Shown: positions 55,058-64,000 of the stretch, one piece after another
How the letters are laid out: each line of letters opens with the position of its first letter
Numbering within the stretch: the stretch's first letter is position 1
From: Rhodococcus rhodochrous
GTDB taxonomy: Bacteria; Actinomycetota; Actinomycetes; Mycobacteriales; Mycobacteriaceae
Direction: 5' to 3'
Assembly (NCBI RefSeq): GCF_900187265.1
Contig: NZ_LT906450.1
Span: forward strand, 3,587,444-3,651,443
DNA length: 64,000 nt
Notes under the pieces: generated by a model
What the model was told of the DNA's origin: nothing
The model's input: only the letters and a program-made list of their open reading frames with translations
The model's database searches: none
Program-made: the position numbers and the translations under genes

Positions 55058-56439
55058 GCCGCCCGACCACCGACCCGACCCTGGTGCTCGACGAACTTGC
55101 CGGGCGGTTGCCCGCCGGCGCGCTGGTCACCGATCCCGACATCCTCGCCGGTTACCGGCAGGACCGCGCGCAGGATCCGGACGCCGCGGTTCCGCTCGCT
55201 CTCGTGCGCGCGACGTCCACCGCGGACGTGCAGGCGACACTGCGGTGGGCGAACGCCCACCGGGTGCCGGTGGTGCCCCGCGGTGCCGGCACGAGTCTGT
55301 CGGGCGGGTCCGGCGGGCTCGCCGACGGGATCGTGCTCAGCACCGAGAAGATGCGGGCGATCACCGTCGACACCGCGACCCGCACCGCCGTCGTCCAGCC
55401 CGGTCTGCTCAACGTCGAGGTGAAGCAGGCCGCGGCCGAACACGGGCTCTGGTATCCGCCGGATCCGTCGTCGTTCGAGATCTGCACGATCGGCGGCAAT
55501 GCGGCCACCAACGCCGGTGGGTTGTGTTGCGTGAAGTACGGGGTGACGACCGACTACGTGCTCGGACTCGAGGTGGTCCTCGCCGACGGCACCGCGGTGC
55601 GGCTCGGCGGCCCTCGGGTCAAGGACGTCGCGGGTTTGTCGCTGACGAAGCTGTTCGTCGGCAGCGAGGGCACCCTCGGGGTCATCACCGAGGTGACCCT
55701 GCGGCTCGTCCCACCGCCGCCACCGGCCTCCACGATGGTCGCGACCTTCGCCACCGTGCAGGCCGCCGCCGACGCCGTCGTCGCGATCACCGCGGTCCTG
55801 CGCCCGGCGATGCTCGAGTTCATGGACCGGGCGTCGATCGGCGCGGTCGAGGACATGCTGCGCATGGGACTCGACCGCACCACCGAGGCGATGCTCATCG
55901 CCCGCTCCGACGCACCCGGCAGCGCGGCCGCGGAGGAGATCGAGATCATGGTGCGGGCGTGCCGCGAAGCCGGTGCCGACGACGTGTTCGCGACCGACGA
56001 TCCCGAGGAAAGCGAGGCGTTCACCGTCGCCCGTCGCATGGCGATCCCGGCCGTCGAGCGCACCGGCAGTCTGCTGCTCGAGGACGTCGGGGTGCCGATC
56101 CCCGCACTGCCGGAACTGGTGAGCGGGATCGCCGATCTCGCAACCGAACACGATGTCACCGTGGCCGTGATCGCCCACGCCGGGGACGGCAACACCCATC
56201 CGCTGATCGTCTACGACCCCGCCGACGCGGACATGACGGCGCGAGCACAGGTGGTCTTCGGGAAGATCATGGATCTCGCGATCGAACTCGGCGGCACCAT
56301 CACCGGGGAGCACGGTGTCGGCCGGCTCAAGAAGGCCTGGCTACCCGATCAGGTGGGGCCGGACGTGATGGCGTTGACCGAGCGGATCAAGGCCGCACTC
56401 GACCCGAACGCGATCCTGAATCCCGGCGTGGTGATCTGA
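55054..56439 (+). CDS. FAD-linked oxidase (GlcD/D-lactate dehydrogenase type)
   Basis: A 461-residue oxidoreductase of the FAD_binding_4 family. The FAD motif is PRGAGTSLSGG (about 77-87), then IGGNAATNAGGLCC and the C-terminal oxidase domain with HAGDGNTHPL and GEHGVGRLKKAWL. Typical substrates are D-lactate, glycolate or other 2-hydroxy acids; the real one is unknown. It is coupled to the acyl-CoA synthetase upstream. Confidence 0.88.
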   Translation: MSRPTTDPTLVLDELAGRLPAGALVTDPDILAGYRQDRAQDPDAAVPLALVRATSTADVQATLRWANAHRVPVVPRGAGTSLSGGSGGLADGIVLSTEKMRAITVDTATRTAVVQPGLLNVEVKQAAAEHGLWYPPDPSSFEICTIGGNAATNAGGLCCVKYGVTTDYVLGLEVVLADGTAVRLGGPRVKDVAGLSLTKLFVGSEGTLGVITEVTLRLVPPPPPASTMVATFATVQAAADAVVAITAVLRPAMLEFMDRASIGAVEDMLRMGLDRTTEAMLIARSDAPGSAAAEEIEIMVRACREAGADDVFATDDPEESEAFTVARRMAIPAVERTGSLLLEDVGVPIPALPELVSGIADLATEHDVTVAVIAHAGDGNTHPLIVYDPADADMTARAQVVFGKIMDLAIELGGTITGEHGVGRLKKAWLPDQVGPDVMALTERIKAALDPNAILNPGVVI

Positions 56440-56476
56440 TGACCCGCACCACATCGACAGCGGTCATAATCGTCGC

Positions 56477-57037
56477 GTGAACACCCGTGTGCCCCCGTCG
56501 ACGGCGGCCCTGCCGCTGCGTGAGACCAAGTACCGCGAGCTCGAACAGTATCCCGAGTTCGGCTCGGTCACGGCCTGGCTCCGCGACGTCGTGTCGTCGA
56601 TCGTGCCCAACGCCCGCATGAGCGAATGCGAGTACTGGTCCGTCGTGTGTCTTCCCGCCGGGGATCCGGACGACCCGCGGAAGCCGCTGGTGTCGGTGCA
56701 TGCCGGCAACATGGCGGTCGCCGGGGTGTTCCTCGATCTCTCCGACGGGCAGCGGCGCCTCGCCGGTTACGTCCGCGTGTCGGGGGCCGAACTGGAGAAG
56801 GCGTCGGGCTCGACCCGCGAGCAACTCGTGGCGGACTCCCCCGACCTCGTGTTCGTCGACGAGGGCTCCGTGGTGTGCGTGGTGTGGAGCGACGAGCCGG
56901 CCGTGCGGGAGCAGTTCGAGGCGCTGCCGTGGCGGGCCCCGGCACGGACGCTCGTGACGGAACTGATGCGCTACGGACGCAACTCCTGGGCCGACGATCA
57001 CTGTCGGCAGATCGCACGGTTCGCATACAGCGACTGA
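56477..57037 (+). CDS. Conserved hypothetical protein
   Basis: A 186-residue soluble protein with no family I can recognise. It is rich in acidic residues and has a compact alpha/beta appearance; a tract reads GSVVCVVWSDEPAVREQFEALPW. GTG at 56477 has CATAAT six bases upstream, which would make it leaderless. It sits between the FAD-oxidase and lhr in the same direction, with 51 bases to lhr. Confidence 0.6.
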   Translation: MNTRVPPSTAALPLRETKYRELEQYPEFGSVTAWLRDVVSSIVPNARMSECEYWSVVCLPAGDPDDPRKPLVSVHAGNMAVAGVFLDLSDGQRRLAGYVRVSGAELEKASGSTREQLVADSPDLVFVDEGSVVCVVWSDEPAVREQFEALPWRAPARTLVTELMRYGRNSWADDHCRQIARFAYSD

Positions 57038-57088
57038 TCGGGTTCACGTGCGACGACTGAGTGTGTCGGTCGGCGGGTAGACGATGGG

Positions 57089-60000
57089 ATGGTGACCGAC
57101 ATCCTCGATCGTTTCTCCGCGCCGACCCGGGCGTGGTTCGCCGGGGCATTCGAGTCCCCGACCCCGGCCCAGCTCGGCGCGTGGGATTCGATCTCCTCGG
57201 GAGCCCACACACTCGTCGTCGCCCCCACCGGGTCGGGCAAGACCCTGTCGGCGTTCCTGTGGTCGCTCGACCGGCTCTCGTCCACTCCGGCCGACGAGCA
57301 CGCCGCGCGTGAGCACCGCACCCGCGTCCTGTACGTCTCGCCGCTCAAGGCCCTCGCCGTCGACGTCGAGCGCAATCTGCGCTCCCCGCTCGTCGGCATC
57401 ACGCAGACCGCGAAACGTCTCGGCCTGACGCCACCCGACATCACCGTCGGTGTGCGTTCCGGCGACACCTCCCAGGCCGATCGTCGCGCCCTGGCGCGCA
57501 CGCCACCGGACATCCTCATCACGACGCCCGAGTCGCTATTCCTCATGCTCACCTCGTCCGCGCGGGAGAACCTCGTCGGTGTCGAGACGGTGATCGTCGA
57601 CGAGGTCCACGCGGTGGCGGGGACGAAACGCGGGGCGCATCTCGCGCTGTCGCTCGAGCGTCTCGATCAGCTCCTGCGCGCGCCGGCCCAGCGCATCGGG
57701 TTGTCGGCCACCGTGCGACCGCACGAGGAGGTCGGCCGGTTCCTCGCCGGTTCCGCCCCCATCCGGATCGTCGCGCCGCCCTCGGCGAAGACGTGGGATC
57801 TCACGGTGCGCGTACCGGTCGAGGACATGACCGAACTCGGGGTCTCCGAACCCGACGAGGAATCGTTCTCCCCATCACCGCAGGCCGGGTCGATCTGGCC
57901 GCACGTCGAGGAACAGATCGTCGACCTCATCACCGAGCATCGGTCGACGATCGTGTTCGCCAACTCCCGACGACTGTCCGAGCGTCTCACCGCCCGGCTC
58001 AACGAGATCCACGCCGAACGCCTCGGTGAGGATGTGGACCGCGAGAGCGCACCGCCTTCGCAGCTCGGGTCGCCCACCGAGACCAGCGCCGGTGCTGCAC
58101 CCGTGCTCGCCCGCGCCCATCACGGGTCGGTGAGCAAGGACCAGCGCGCCCTGATCGAGGACGACCTCAAGTCGGGCCGGTTGCGGTGCGTGGTGGCGAC
58201 GTCGAGTCTCGAACTCGGCATCGACATGGGTGCGGTCGATCTCGTGATCCAGGTCGAGGCTCCGCCCTCGGTCGCCAGCGGTCTGCAACGCGTCGGCCGC
58301 GCCGGTCATCAGGTGGGCGAGACCTCGCGCGGCGTGCTGTTCCCCAAGCACCGCACCGATCTCGTGCACTGCGCGGTGACCGTCGAGCGGATGGTCGAGG
58401 GGCACATCGAGGCCCTGCAGGTTCCGGCGAATCCGCTGGATGTGCTCGCCCAGCAGACTGTCGCGGCCACGGCCCTCGAACCCGTCGACGTCGACGACTG
58501 GTTCGACACGGTGCGGCGCAGCGGGTCGTTCGCGACGCTCTCCCGCGGCGTCTACGAATCCGTGCTCGACCTGCTCGCCGGTCGTTATCCGTCCGACGAG
58601 TTCGCCGAGCTCCGTCCCCGCGTGGTGTGGGACCGCACGGCCGGCACACTCACCGGCCGGCCCGGCGCCCAGCGGCTCGCCGTCACTTCCGGCGGCACGA
58701 TCCCCGATCGCGGTCTGTTCACCGTGTACATGGTCGGCGAGAAGAACACGCGGGTGGGCGAACTCGACGAAGAGATGGTCTACGAGTCGCGGGTGGGCGA
58801 CGTCTTCGCGCTCGGTGCCACCAGCTGGCGGATCGAGGAGATCACATTCGACCGGGTCCTGGTCTCCCCCGCCTACGGGCGGCCCGGCCGATTGCCCTTC
58901 TGGCACGGCGACAGTCAGGGTCGTCCCGCCGAACTCGGTGCCGCGCTCGGCGCCTTCCTCCGCGAGATGGGGCACGCCTCACCGGAGGACGCCGAGACCC
59001 GCTGCCGCAAGGGTGGTCTCGACGACTATGCGACCGGCAACCTCATCCGTCTGCTCGACGAGCAACGCACCGCCACCGGGCACCTGCCCACCGACCGCAC
59101 GCTCGTCGTCGAACGGTTCCGCGACGAACTCGGCGACTGGCGGCTGGTGCTGCACTCGCCGTTCGGGTTGCGGGTGCACGCACCGTGGGCGCTCGCGGTG
59201 GGCGCGCGGCTGCTCGAACGCTACGGCGTCGAATCGCATCCCACTCCGTCCGACGACGGCATCATCGTCCGGCTGCCCGACACCGACGACGCCCCACCGG
59301 GTTCGGAGATCTTCGTCTTCGACACCGAGGAGATCGACGACATCGTCACCGAGCAGGTCGGTGGCTCCGCATTGTTCGCGTCCCGCTTCCGGGAGTGCGC
59401 GGCGCGGGCCCTGCTCCTGCCCCGCCGCAACCCGGGCAAGCGGGCCCCGCTGTGGCAGCAGCGCCAACGGTCGGCGCAGCTGCTCGACGTCGCTCGGCGC
59501 TATCCCGACTTCCCCGTCCTGCTCGAGACGGTTCGCGAGTGCCTGCAGGACGTCTACGACCTACCTGCCCTGCGCGACCTGCTCGGCAGCATCGCCCAGC
59601 GCAAGATCCGGCTGGTGGAGGTCGAGACCCCCACGGCCTCACCGTTCGCGACGTCGCTGCTGTTCTCCTATGTGGGCGAGTTCCTGTACGAAGGCGACAG
59701 CCCGCTCGCCGAACGGCGGGCCGCGGCACTGTCGCTCGACTCGACGCTGCTCGCCGAACTCCTCGGCCGGGTCGAGCTGCGCGAACTGCTCGACGCCGAC
59801 GTCATCACCGAGGCCGAGCACGAACTGCAACGACTGACCCCGCAGCGACGGGCACGAGACGCCGAGGGCGTCGCCGATCTGTTGCGCCTGCTCGGTCCGC
59901 TCACCGACGCCGAACTGCGCGAGCGCACCACCGACGACCCGACGTCGTGGATCGAGGATCTCGAAGCGCAGCGACGCGCGCTGCGTGTCTCGTACGCGGG

Positions 60001-61651
60001 TGAGTATCGGTGGGTGGCGATCGAGGACGCTTCGCGTCTGCGCGACGCGCTGGGCGTGCCTCTGCCGATCGGCGTTCCGACGGTGTTCGTCGAACCGGTC
60101 CCCGACCCGCTCGGCGATCTGATCGCCCGGCACGCCCGCACCCACGGTCCGTTCACCACCGCGCAGGCCGCCGCCCGGTTCGGGCTGGGCACGGCGGTCG
60201 TCGAATCCGTCCTCGAGCGACTCGCCTCCGAGAAGCGCGTCACGGCAGGCGAATTCCGCCCCGGTGCGAGCGGTTCGGAATGGTGCGACACGGAGGTGCT
60301 CCGGAGGCTGCGGCGCCGGTCGCTCGCCGCCGCCAGGCAGGACGTCGAACCCGTCAGCACCACGACCCTCGGACGATTCCTGCCCGACTGGCACCATCTC
60401 GGCACCGGCACGGGCACGAGCGCGCTCTACGGCATCGACGGTGTCCTCACCGTCGTCGAACAGCTCGCCGGCGTACCGGTGCCCGCGAGCGCCCTCGAAC
60501 CGCTGATCCTCGCTCCACGTGTCCGCGACTACACGCCGACGATGCTCGACGAGCTCACCACGACCGGCGAGGTCCTGTGGTCGGGTGCCGGGTCCATCTC
60601 CGGGAAGGACGGTTGGGTGGCGCTGCACCCGGCCGATCTGGCTCCGGTGAGCCTGGCTCCGGTCGACGACATCGAACTCGGGCCGGTGCACCAGGCGATC
60701 CTCGAGTCGCTCTCGGGCGGCGGGGCGTTCTTCTTCCGGCAACTCGTCGACGCCGTCACCACCCTCCACACGACGGCGAGCGACACGACGGTCGCCGATG
60801 CGCTGTGGGAGCTGGTGTGGAGCGGGCACGTCGCGGGCGACACCCTCGCCCCGCTGCGCGCCCTGATCGGCGACACCTCCCGCGCCAAGCCTGCCCACCG
60901 CACCCCGCGCCGGGCGCCGCGTGCCCGGATGTACCGCGCCCGGCCCACCCTGCCGAGCCGCACCGGGCCACCGACCGTCAGCGGGCGCTGGTCGATGCTG
61001 CCCGAGCGCGAGACCGACGCGACGGTCCGCGCGCACACCACCGCCGAACTGCTGCTCGAGCGGTACGGCGTGGTCACCCGCGGTGTCGTCGTCGGCGAAG
61101 GTGTGCCCGGCGGTTTCGCGACGATGTACAAGGTGCTCAGCCGGTTCGAGGAGACCGGCCGGTGCCGGCGGGGCTATTTCGTCGATTCGCTGGGCGGAGC
61201 GCAGTTCTCGACACCGTCGGTCGTCGACCGCCTGCGGTCGTTCTCGGATTCGATCGAGGGTCGGCACTCGGAGACCGCGGCCGTCACCCTCGCGGCGTGC
61301 GATCCCGCCAACCCGTACGGTGCGGCGCTGCCGTGGCCGAAATCGTCGGCCAACGACGACGCGCCGCGGCACCGGCCGGGCCGCAAGGCCGGTGGTCTCG
61401 TGGTGCTCGTCGACGGGGCGCTCGTACTGTTCGTCGAACGCGGCGGACGCACATTGCTCACCTTCGACGACGATCCGGGCCGGTTGCGCAGCGCATGCGC
61501 GTCGCTCGCAGCGACCGTCAAACGCGGAGGTGTCGACAAGATCGTCGTCGAGAAGGTCGACGGTGAGTCGATCCACGGGCACGAGTTCGCCGGATACCTT
61601 GCCGAAGCGGGATTCTCGGCGACACCGCGCGGCTACCGGTTGAGGTTCTGA
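57089..61651 (+). CDS. lhr: ATP-dependent DNA helicase Lhr
   Basis: A 1520-residue superfamily 2 helicase, induced in mycobacteria by DNA damage and able to unwind RNA:DNA hybrids 3' to 5'. Walker A is PTGSGKT (about residues 46-52), the DExH box is DEVH (VIVDEVHAVAGTK), motif III is SATVR and motif VI is QRVGRAGHQ. The rest carries the Lhr core winged-helix domains and a C-terminal extension seen in long bacterial Lhr. ATG at 57089. It runs one base from nei2; the pairing with nei is conserved in mycobacteria. Confidence 0.94.
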   Translation: MVTDILDRFSAPTRAWFAGAFESPTPAQLGAWDSISSGAHTLVVAPTGSGKTLSAFLWSLDRLSSTPADEHAAREHRTRVLYVSPLKALAVDVERNLRSPLVGITQTAKRLGLTPPDITVGVRSGDTSQADRRALARTPPDILITTPESLFLMLTSSARENLVGVETVIVDEVHAVAGTKRGAHLALSLERLDQLLRAPAQRIGLSATVRPHEEVGRFLAGSAPIRIVAPPSAKTWDLTVRVPVEDMTELGVSEPDEESFSPSPQAGSIWPHVEEQIVDLITEHRSTIVFANSRRLSERLTARLNEIHAERLGEDVDRESAPPSQLGSPTETSAGAAPVLARAHHGSVSKDQRALIEDDLKSGRLRCVVATSSLELGIDMGAVDLVIQVEAPPSVASGLQRVGRAGHQVGETSRGVLFPKHRTDLVHCAVTVERMVEGHIEALQVPANPLDVLAQQTVAATALEPVDVDDWFDTVRRSGSFATLSRGVYESVLDLLAGRYPSDEFAELRPRVVWDRTAGTLTGRPGAQRLAVTSGGTIPDRGLFTVYMVGEKNTRVGELDEEMVYESRVGDVFALGATSWRIEEITFDRVLVSPAYGRPGRLPFWHGDSQGRPAELGAALGAFLREMGHASPEDAETRCRKGGLDDYATGNLIRLLDEQRTATGHLPTDRTLVVERFRDELGDWRLVLHSPFGLRVHAPWALAVGARLLERYGVESHPTPSDDGIIVRLPDTDDAPPGSEIFVFDTEEIDDIVTEQVGGSALFASRFRECAARALLLPRRNPGKRAPLWQQRQRSAQLLDVARRYPDFPVLLETVRECLQDVYDLPALRDLLGSIAQRKIRLVEVETPTASPFATSLLFSYVGEFLYEGDSPLAERRAAALSLDSTLLAELLGRVELRELLDADVITEAEHELQRLTPQRRARDAEGVADLLRLLGPLTDAELRERTTDDPTSWIEDLEAQRRALRVSYAGEYRWVAIEDASRLRDALGVPLPIGVPTVFVEPVPDPLGDLIARHARTHGPFTTAQAAARFGLGTAVVESVLERLASEKRVTAGEFRPGASGSEWCDTEVLRRLRRRSLAAARQDVEPVSTTTLGRFLPDWHHLGTGTGTSALYGIDGVLTVVEQLAGVPVPASALEPLILAPRVRDYTPTMLDELTTTGEVLWSGAGSISGKDGWVALHPADLAPVSLAPVDDIELGPVHQAILESLSGGGAFFFRQLVDAVTTLHTTASDTTVADALWELVWSGHVAGDTLAPLRALIGDTSRAKPAHRTPRRAPRARMYRARPTLPSRTGPPTVSGRWSMLPERETDATVRAHTTAELLLERYGVVTRGVVVGEGVPGGFATMYKVLSRFEETGRCRRGYFVDSLGGAQFSTPSVVDRLRSFSDSIEGRHSETAAVTLAACDPANPYGAALPWPKSSANDDAPRHRPGRKAGGLVVLVDGALVLFVERGGRTLLTFDDDPGRLRSACASLAATVKRGGVDKIVVEKVDGESIHGHEFAGYLAEAGFSATPRGYRLRF

Positions 61652-61652
61652 C

Positions 61653-62453
61653 GTGCCCGAGGGAGACACCGTGTTCCGCGCCGCGCACCGCCTCCGGACC
61701 GCTCTGGAGGGAAAGGTCCTCACCGAAACCGACTTCCGCGTGCCGCGTTTCGCCACCGCCGATTTCACCGGGTGCACGGTCGAGGAGGTGGTCTCGCGGG
61801 GCAAGCACCTGCTCGTCCGCGTCGCCGACGTCTCGATCCATTCGCACCTGAAGATGGAAGGTGAATGGCACGTCTACCCACGTGGAACACGCTGGCGCAA
61901 GCCCGGATACAAGGCACGCGTCGTGCTCGGCACCGAGGACGTACAAGCCGTGGGGTTCGAGCTCGGCATCGTCGAGGTACTCGCTCGCGACCGGGAGGAC
62001 GACGCAGTGGGGCATCTCGGGCCGGATCTGCTCGGCCCCGACTGGGATCCCGAGCGCGCGGCGGCGAATCTCGCGGGCGACCCGAACCGCCCCATCGGGG
62101 TGGCCCTGCTCGATCAGCGCATCATGGCCGGCGTCGGCAACGTGTACCGCTCCGAGCTGTGCTTCCTGCGTGGCGTCGATCCGTGGACACCGGTCGCGCA
62201 GGCCGGGGATCCTGCGGCGTGGGTCGACCTCGCGCACCGGTTGCTGATCGCGAACCGCGACCGGACGACCCGCATCACCACCGGCGACCGGCGCCCCGGC
62301 CGCAATCTGTGGGTCTACGGACGTCGTGGGAAGCCGTGCAGGCGGTGCCGGACTCCGATCCGGTCCGGTGAGATCGGCACCGCGACCGATCCCGAGCGCG
62401 TGGTCTACCGGTGCCCGCGATGTCAGCCGCGTCCGGAAGGATCTCCGGCCTGA
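61653..62453 (+). CDS. nei2: Formamidopyrimidine/endonuclease VIII-type DNA glycosylase (Nei2)
   Basis: A 266-residue base-excision repair glycosylase/AP lyase for oxidised bases. It begins PEGDTVFRAAHRL, with the catalytic Pro and Glu directly after the start codon, and has the helix-two-turn-helix region AGVGNVYRSE and a C-terminal zinc finger with CRRCRTPI and CPRCQ. GTG at 61653 lies one base after lhr, so lhr-nei2 form a damage-repair operon. Its end overlaps the convergent tetR gene by 31 bases. Confidence 0.93.
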   Translation: MPEGDTVFRAAHRLRTALEGKVLTETDFRVPRFATADFTGCTVEEVVSRGKHLLVRVADVSIHSHLKMEGEWHVYPRGTRWRKPGYKARVVLGTEDVQAVGFELGIVEVLARDREDDAVGHLGPDLLGPDWDPERAAANLAGDPNRPIGVALLDQRIMAGVGNVYRSELCFLRGVDPWTPVAQAGDPAAWVDLAHRLLIANRDRTTRITTGDRRPGRNLWVYGRRGKPCRRCRTPIRSGEIGTATDPERVVYRCPRCQPRPEGSPA

Positions 62454-63091
62454 TCGCCCTGCAGGCACGCCGCCCTGCCGGCGTCCTCGACGAGCGCGAC
62501 ACAGTGCCGGACGAGGGTCTCTCGCGACACCGCGAGGTCGCCTTCGAGATATCCCATGAACAGGCTGGTGAGGGCACCGACGACACCCACGGCCACCATG
62601 TGGCGCTGCCCCTCGTCGCCGCCCGGCGGTAGCTGGTCGCGGACCAGCGCGACGAAGGCCGGGGCGAGTTCGATACCGCGCCGGCTGATCGCGGGTTCGC
62701 GCAACGGAGCGAGGAGGAGCACGCGTCCCTTCGGGGGATCGTCGACCATGAGCTCGACGAACGCCCGCACCGCGGCCTCGGCGCGGCCGGTGGGGGGCGC
62801 GGAGAGCACCGCGTCGGCCAGCGCGTCGCGGGCGCGGTCTGCGACACGGGCGTAGACCTCGCGGACGAAGGTGTCGCGGTCGGTGAAGCTCTCGTAGAAG
62901 TACCGTTCGGTGAGTTCGGCGGCCCGGCACACGGCCCGGACGTTCGCCGCCGCGCCGTCGGGCGCTCCGAGCAGTTCGACGCCTACGGCGAGGAGACGTT
63001 CTCTGCGCAGCCGACGGCGTTCGTCGATGCCGACGCCCGCCCAGCTGCGGCGCGTGGTGTCCACCTTCTCGCTTCCCATCGTCGACTGCAT
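62423..63091 (-). CDS. TetR-family regulator
   Basis: A 222-residue TetR-like protein. The helix-turn-helix region is at about 50-80 (ANVRAVCRAAELTERYFYESFTDRDTFV), and the C-terminal part is a helical ligand pocket. Target is likely the gene divergent to it (63243) or itself. ATG at 63091; the ATG at 63079 is alternative. A TAGGAT box lies nine bases before the start. It is convergent with nei2. Confidence 0.85.
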   Translation of the reverse strand: MQSTMGSEKVDTTRRSWAGVGIDERRRLRRERLLAVGVELLGAPDGAAANVRAVCRAAELTERYFYESFTDRDTFVREVYARVADRARDALADAVLSAPPTGRAEAAVRAFVELMVDDPPKGRVLLLAPLREPAISRRGIELAPAFVALVRDQLPPGGDEGQRHMVAVGVVGALTSLFMGYLEGDLAVSRETLVRHCVALVEDAGRAACLQGDQAGDPSGRG

Positions 63092-63242
63092 GCCGGCCGA
63101 ATCCTACTCCGACGAGGAAGAACGACCCGGCGATGTAGTGCAGCCCGAAGGTGACGGAGCGCCACCGTCCCACCGCCGTTTCACCCTGACACGACCTTCC
63201 GGTGGACGCGTCACCGGGGACGATGTGTGTCACGCTAGCGAA

Positions 63243-63764
63243 GTGTCCACACCCTCGTTCCTGTTGACCCAACAGCGCCATCCCCTGTCGCCGAGTTCGG
63301 CGGCCTCCCGTATCAGCGCATATGTCTACGGCAACATCCTGGTGCTGGCTGCGCTCGTCCCCATCACGACGTCTCCCGAGTACGTGGGAATCGCCATCGT
63401 CCTCGGCACCGCACTGTCGACATTCATCGCCCACGTCTTCGCGGAGACGGTCGCGCAGGCCGTCCGGTCGGGTGAACAACTCACGCGCAGCGAACGCATC
63501 GAGGAACTCCGCGACTCCGTTCCCATCCTGTCGTCCGCGGTGTTGCCCTGCCTGATCCTCCTGACGGCCTGGATCGGCTGGCTCGAACCACGCACCGCCC
63601 ACATCCTCGCCGAGGTCGCGGTGCTCGTCCGTATCGGGTCGACGATCTTCGTCGTGCGCCGGCTCCAGGGCCGCAGACCGACCACCCGGACCGTGGTCAC
63701 CGCGATCGGCCTCGCTCTGGTCGCCACGGTGGTGGTGATCGTCAAGGTGATTCTCACGCACTGA
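63243..63764 (+). CDS. Hypothetical membrane protein
   Basis: A 173-residue protein with about four TM helices (about 27-45, 47-66, 101-120 and 152-172). No recognisable family; a charged loop (RSGEQLTRSERIEELRDS) lies between helices two and three. GTG at 63243 has CACGCT six bases upstream, so possibly leaderless. It is divergent from the tetR gene 151 bases away and may be its target. Confidence 0.65.
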   Translation: MSTPSFLLTQQRHPLSPSSAASRISAYVYGNILVLAALVPITTSPEYVGIAIVLGTALSTFIAHVFAETVAQAVRSGEQLTRSERIEELRDSVPILSSAVLPCLILLTAWIGWLEPRTAHILAEVAVLVRIGSTIFVVRRLQGRRPTTRTVVTAIGLALVATVVVIVKVILTH

Positions 63765-63770
63765 CGCCGG

Positions 63771-64000
63771 TCAGGTGATCGGCACCGGTTCGAGGATCTC
63801 CGGCCGAGCCTCGGGGGCCGCTGCCCTCAGTGCGTCCGCGGATTCGTCGTCGGGTCGGTTCTGCGACTCGATCTCCGCCTCGACGCGCGCCCGATAGGTC
63901 GCGACCTCCCGGTCGATCATCGCGTCGTCCCAGCCCAGGACAGGAGCGACCAGCCGGGCCGTCTGCTCCGCGCAGTGCAGGCCGCGGTGCGGGTACTCGA
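63771..64000 (-). CDS. glpD: Glycerol-3-phosphate dehydrogenase, C-terminal end (window edge)
   Basis: The last 75 codons of an FAD-dependent glycerol-3-phosphate dehydrogenase, reading in from beyond the window edge and too short to be listed as a full frame. Translation by eye gives EYPHRGLHCAEQTARLVAP, LGWDD, then RARVEAEIES and the ending PEILEPVPIT. This fits GlpD2 in mycobacteria, which also closes the syntenic block there. It is a partial gene because of the window end, with the stop at 63771-63773. Confidence 0.85.
   Translation of the reverse strand, partial: EYPHRGLHCAEQTARLVAPVLGWDDAMIDREVATYRARVEAEIESQNRPDDESADALRAAAPEARPEILEPVPIT

Overview
The window is high-GC actinobacterial DNA from the mycolate-producing Corynebacteriales, most likely Rhodococcus. 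The evidence is gene content (mtrA-mtrB-lpqB, whiB2, F420 genes fbiA and fbiB, accA3/accD5/accE, lat with an Lrp regulator, lhr-nei2), frequent GTG starts, and a gene order that, as far as I remember it, follows the Mycobacterium tuberculosis block from lpqB to glpD2 with local insertions. The alkB-rubA-rubB-tetR alkane operon fits Rhodococcus. No rRNA, tRNA, CRISPR array, insertion sequence or phage gene was seen, and no gene-free stretch exceeds 300 bases.

Layout: 1-5068, minus strand: lpqB (cut by the window edge), mtrB, mtrA, tmk, ahcY. 5245-7516: alkane hydroxylation operon. 7726-12077: mannose metabolism (manA, SIS protein, manB) and a DUF3499 gene. 12165-13127: a degenerate zincin-like gene and whiB2. 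13381-16294: fbiA, fbiB and a NUDIX gene. 16334-21833: GDP-mannose and rhamnose linker genes (manC, wbbL, rmlD) and an LCP ligase, all for the arabinogalactan envelope. 22542-30342: accessory transport and signalling (MFS pump with MarR, ABC exporter with a two-component system). 30355-36471: purE/purK, gtrA, a second two-component system, a PH-domain protein and birA. 36588-44567: acyl-CoA carboxylase genes (accD5, accE, accA3) interspersed with maf, a globin, sseA, sufE and an acyltransferase. 44704-48767: two DUF1707 genes, a VanZ-like gene and a four-gene type VII secretion-like module. 48771-53058: phosphatase and lysine-to-aminoadipate catabolism (lat, lrp, aldehyde dehydrogenase). 53152-64000: an acyl-CoA synthetase with an FAD oxidase, the repair pair lhr-nei2, a TetR gene, a membrane protein and the C-terminal end of glpD.

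How the genes work together: birA biotinylates the AccA3 carrier that serves AccD5. ManA, ManB and ManC take fructose-6-phosphate to GDP-mannose, while RmlD and WbbL build the rhamnose part of the linker and the LCP protein may attach the finished polymer. AlkB with its rubredoxins feeds alkanes into fatty acid metabolism.

The most notable findings are: (1) a TANNNT box 6-9 bases before the start codon of about a dozen genes, most without a Shine-Dalgarno sequence, which predicts widespread leaderless transcripts; (2) a compact type VII-like module at 46102-48767 with no recognisable toxin domain; (3) several intergenic dyads that look like operators, at marR/MFS, whiB2/fbiA, birA/accD5, alkB and ahcY.
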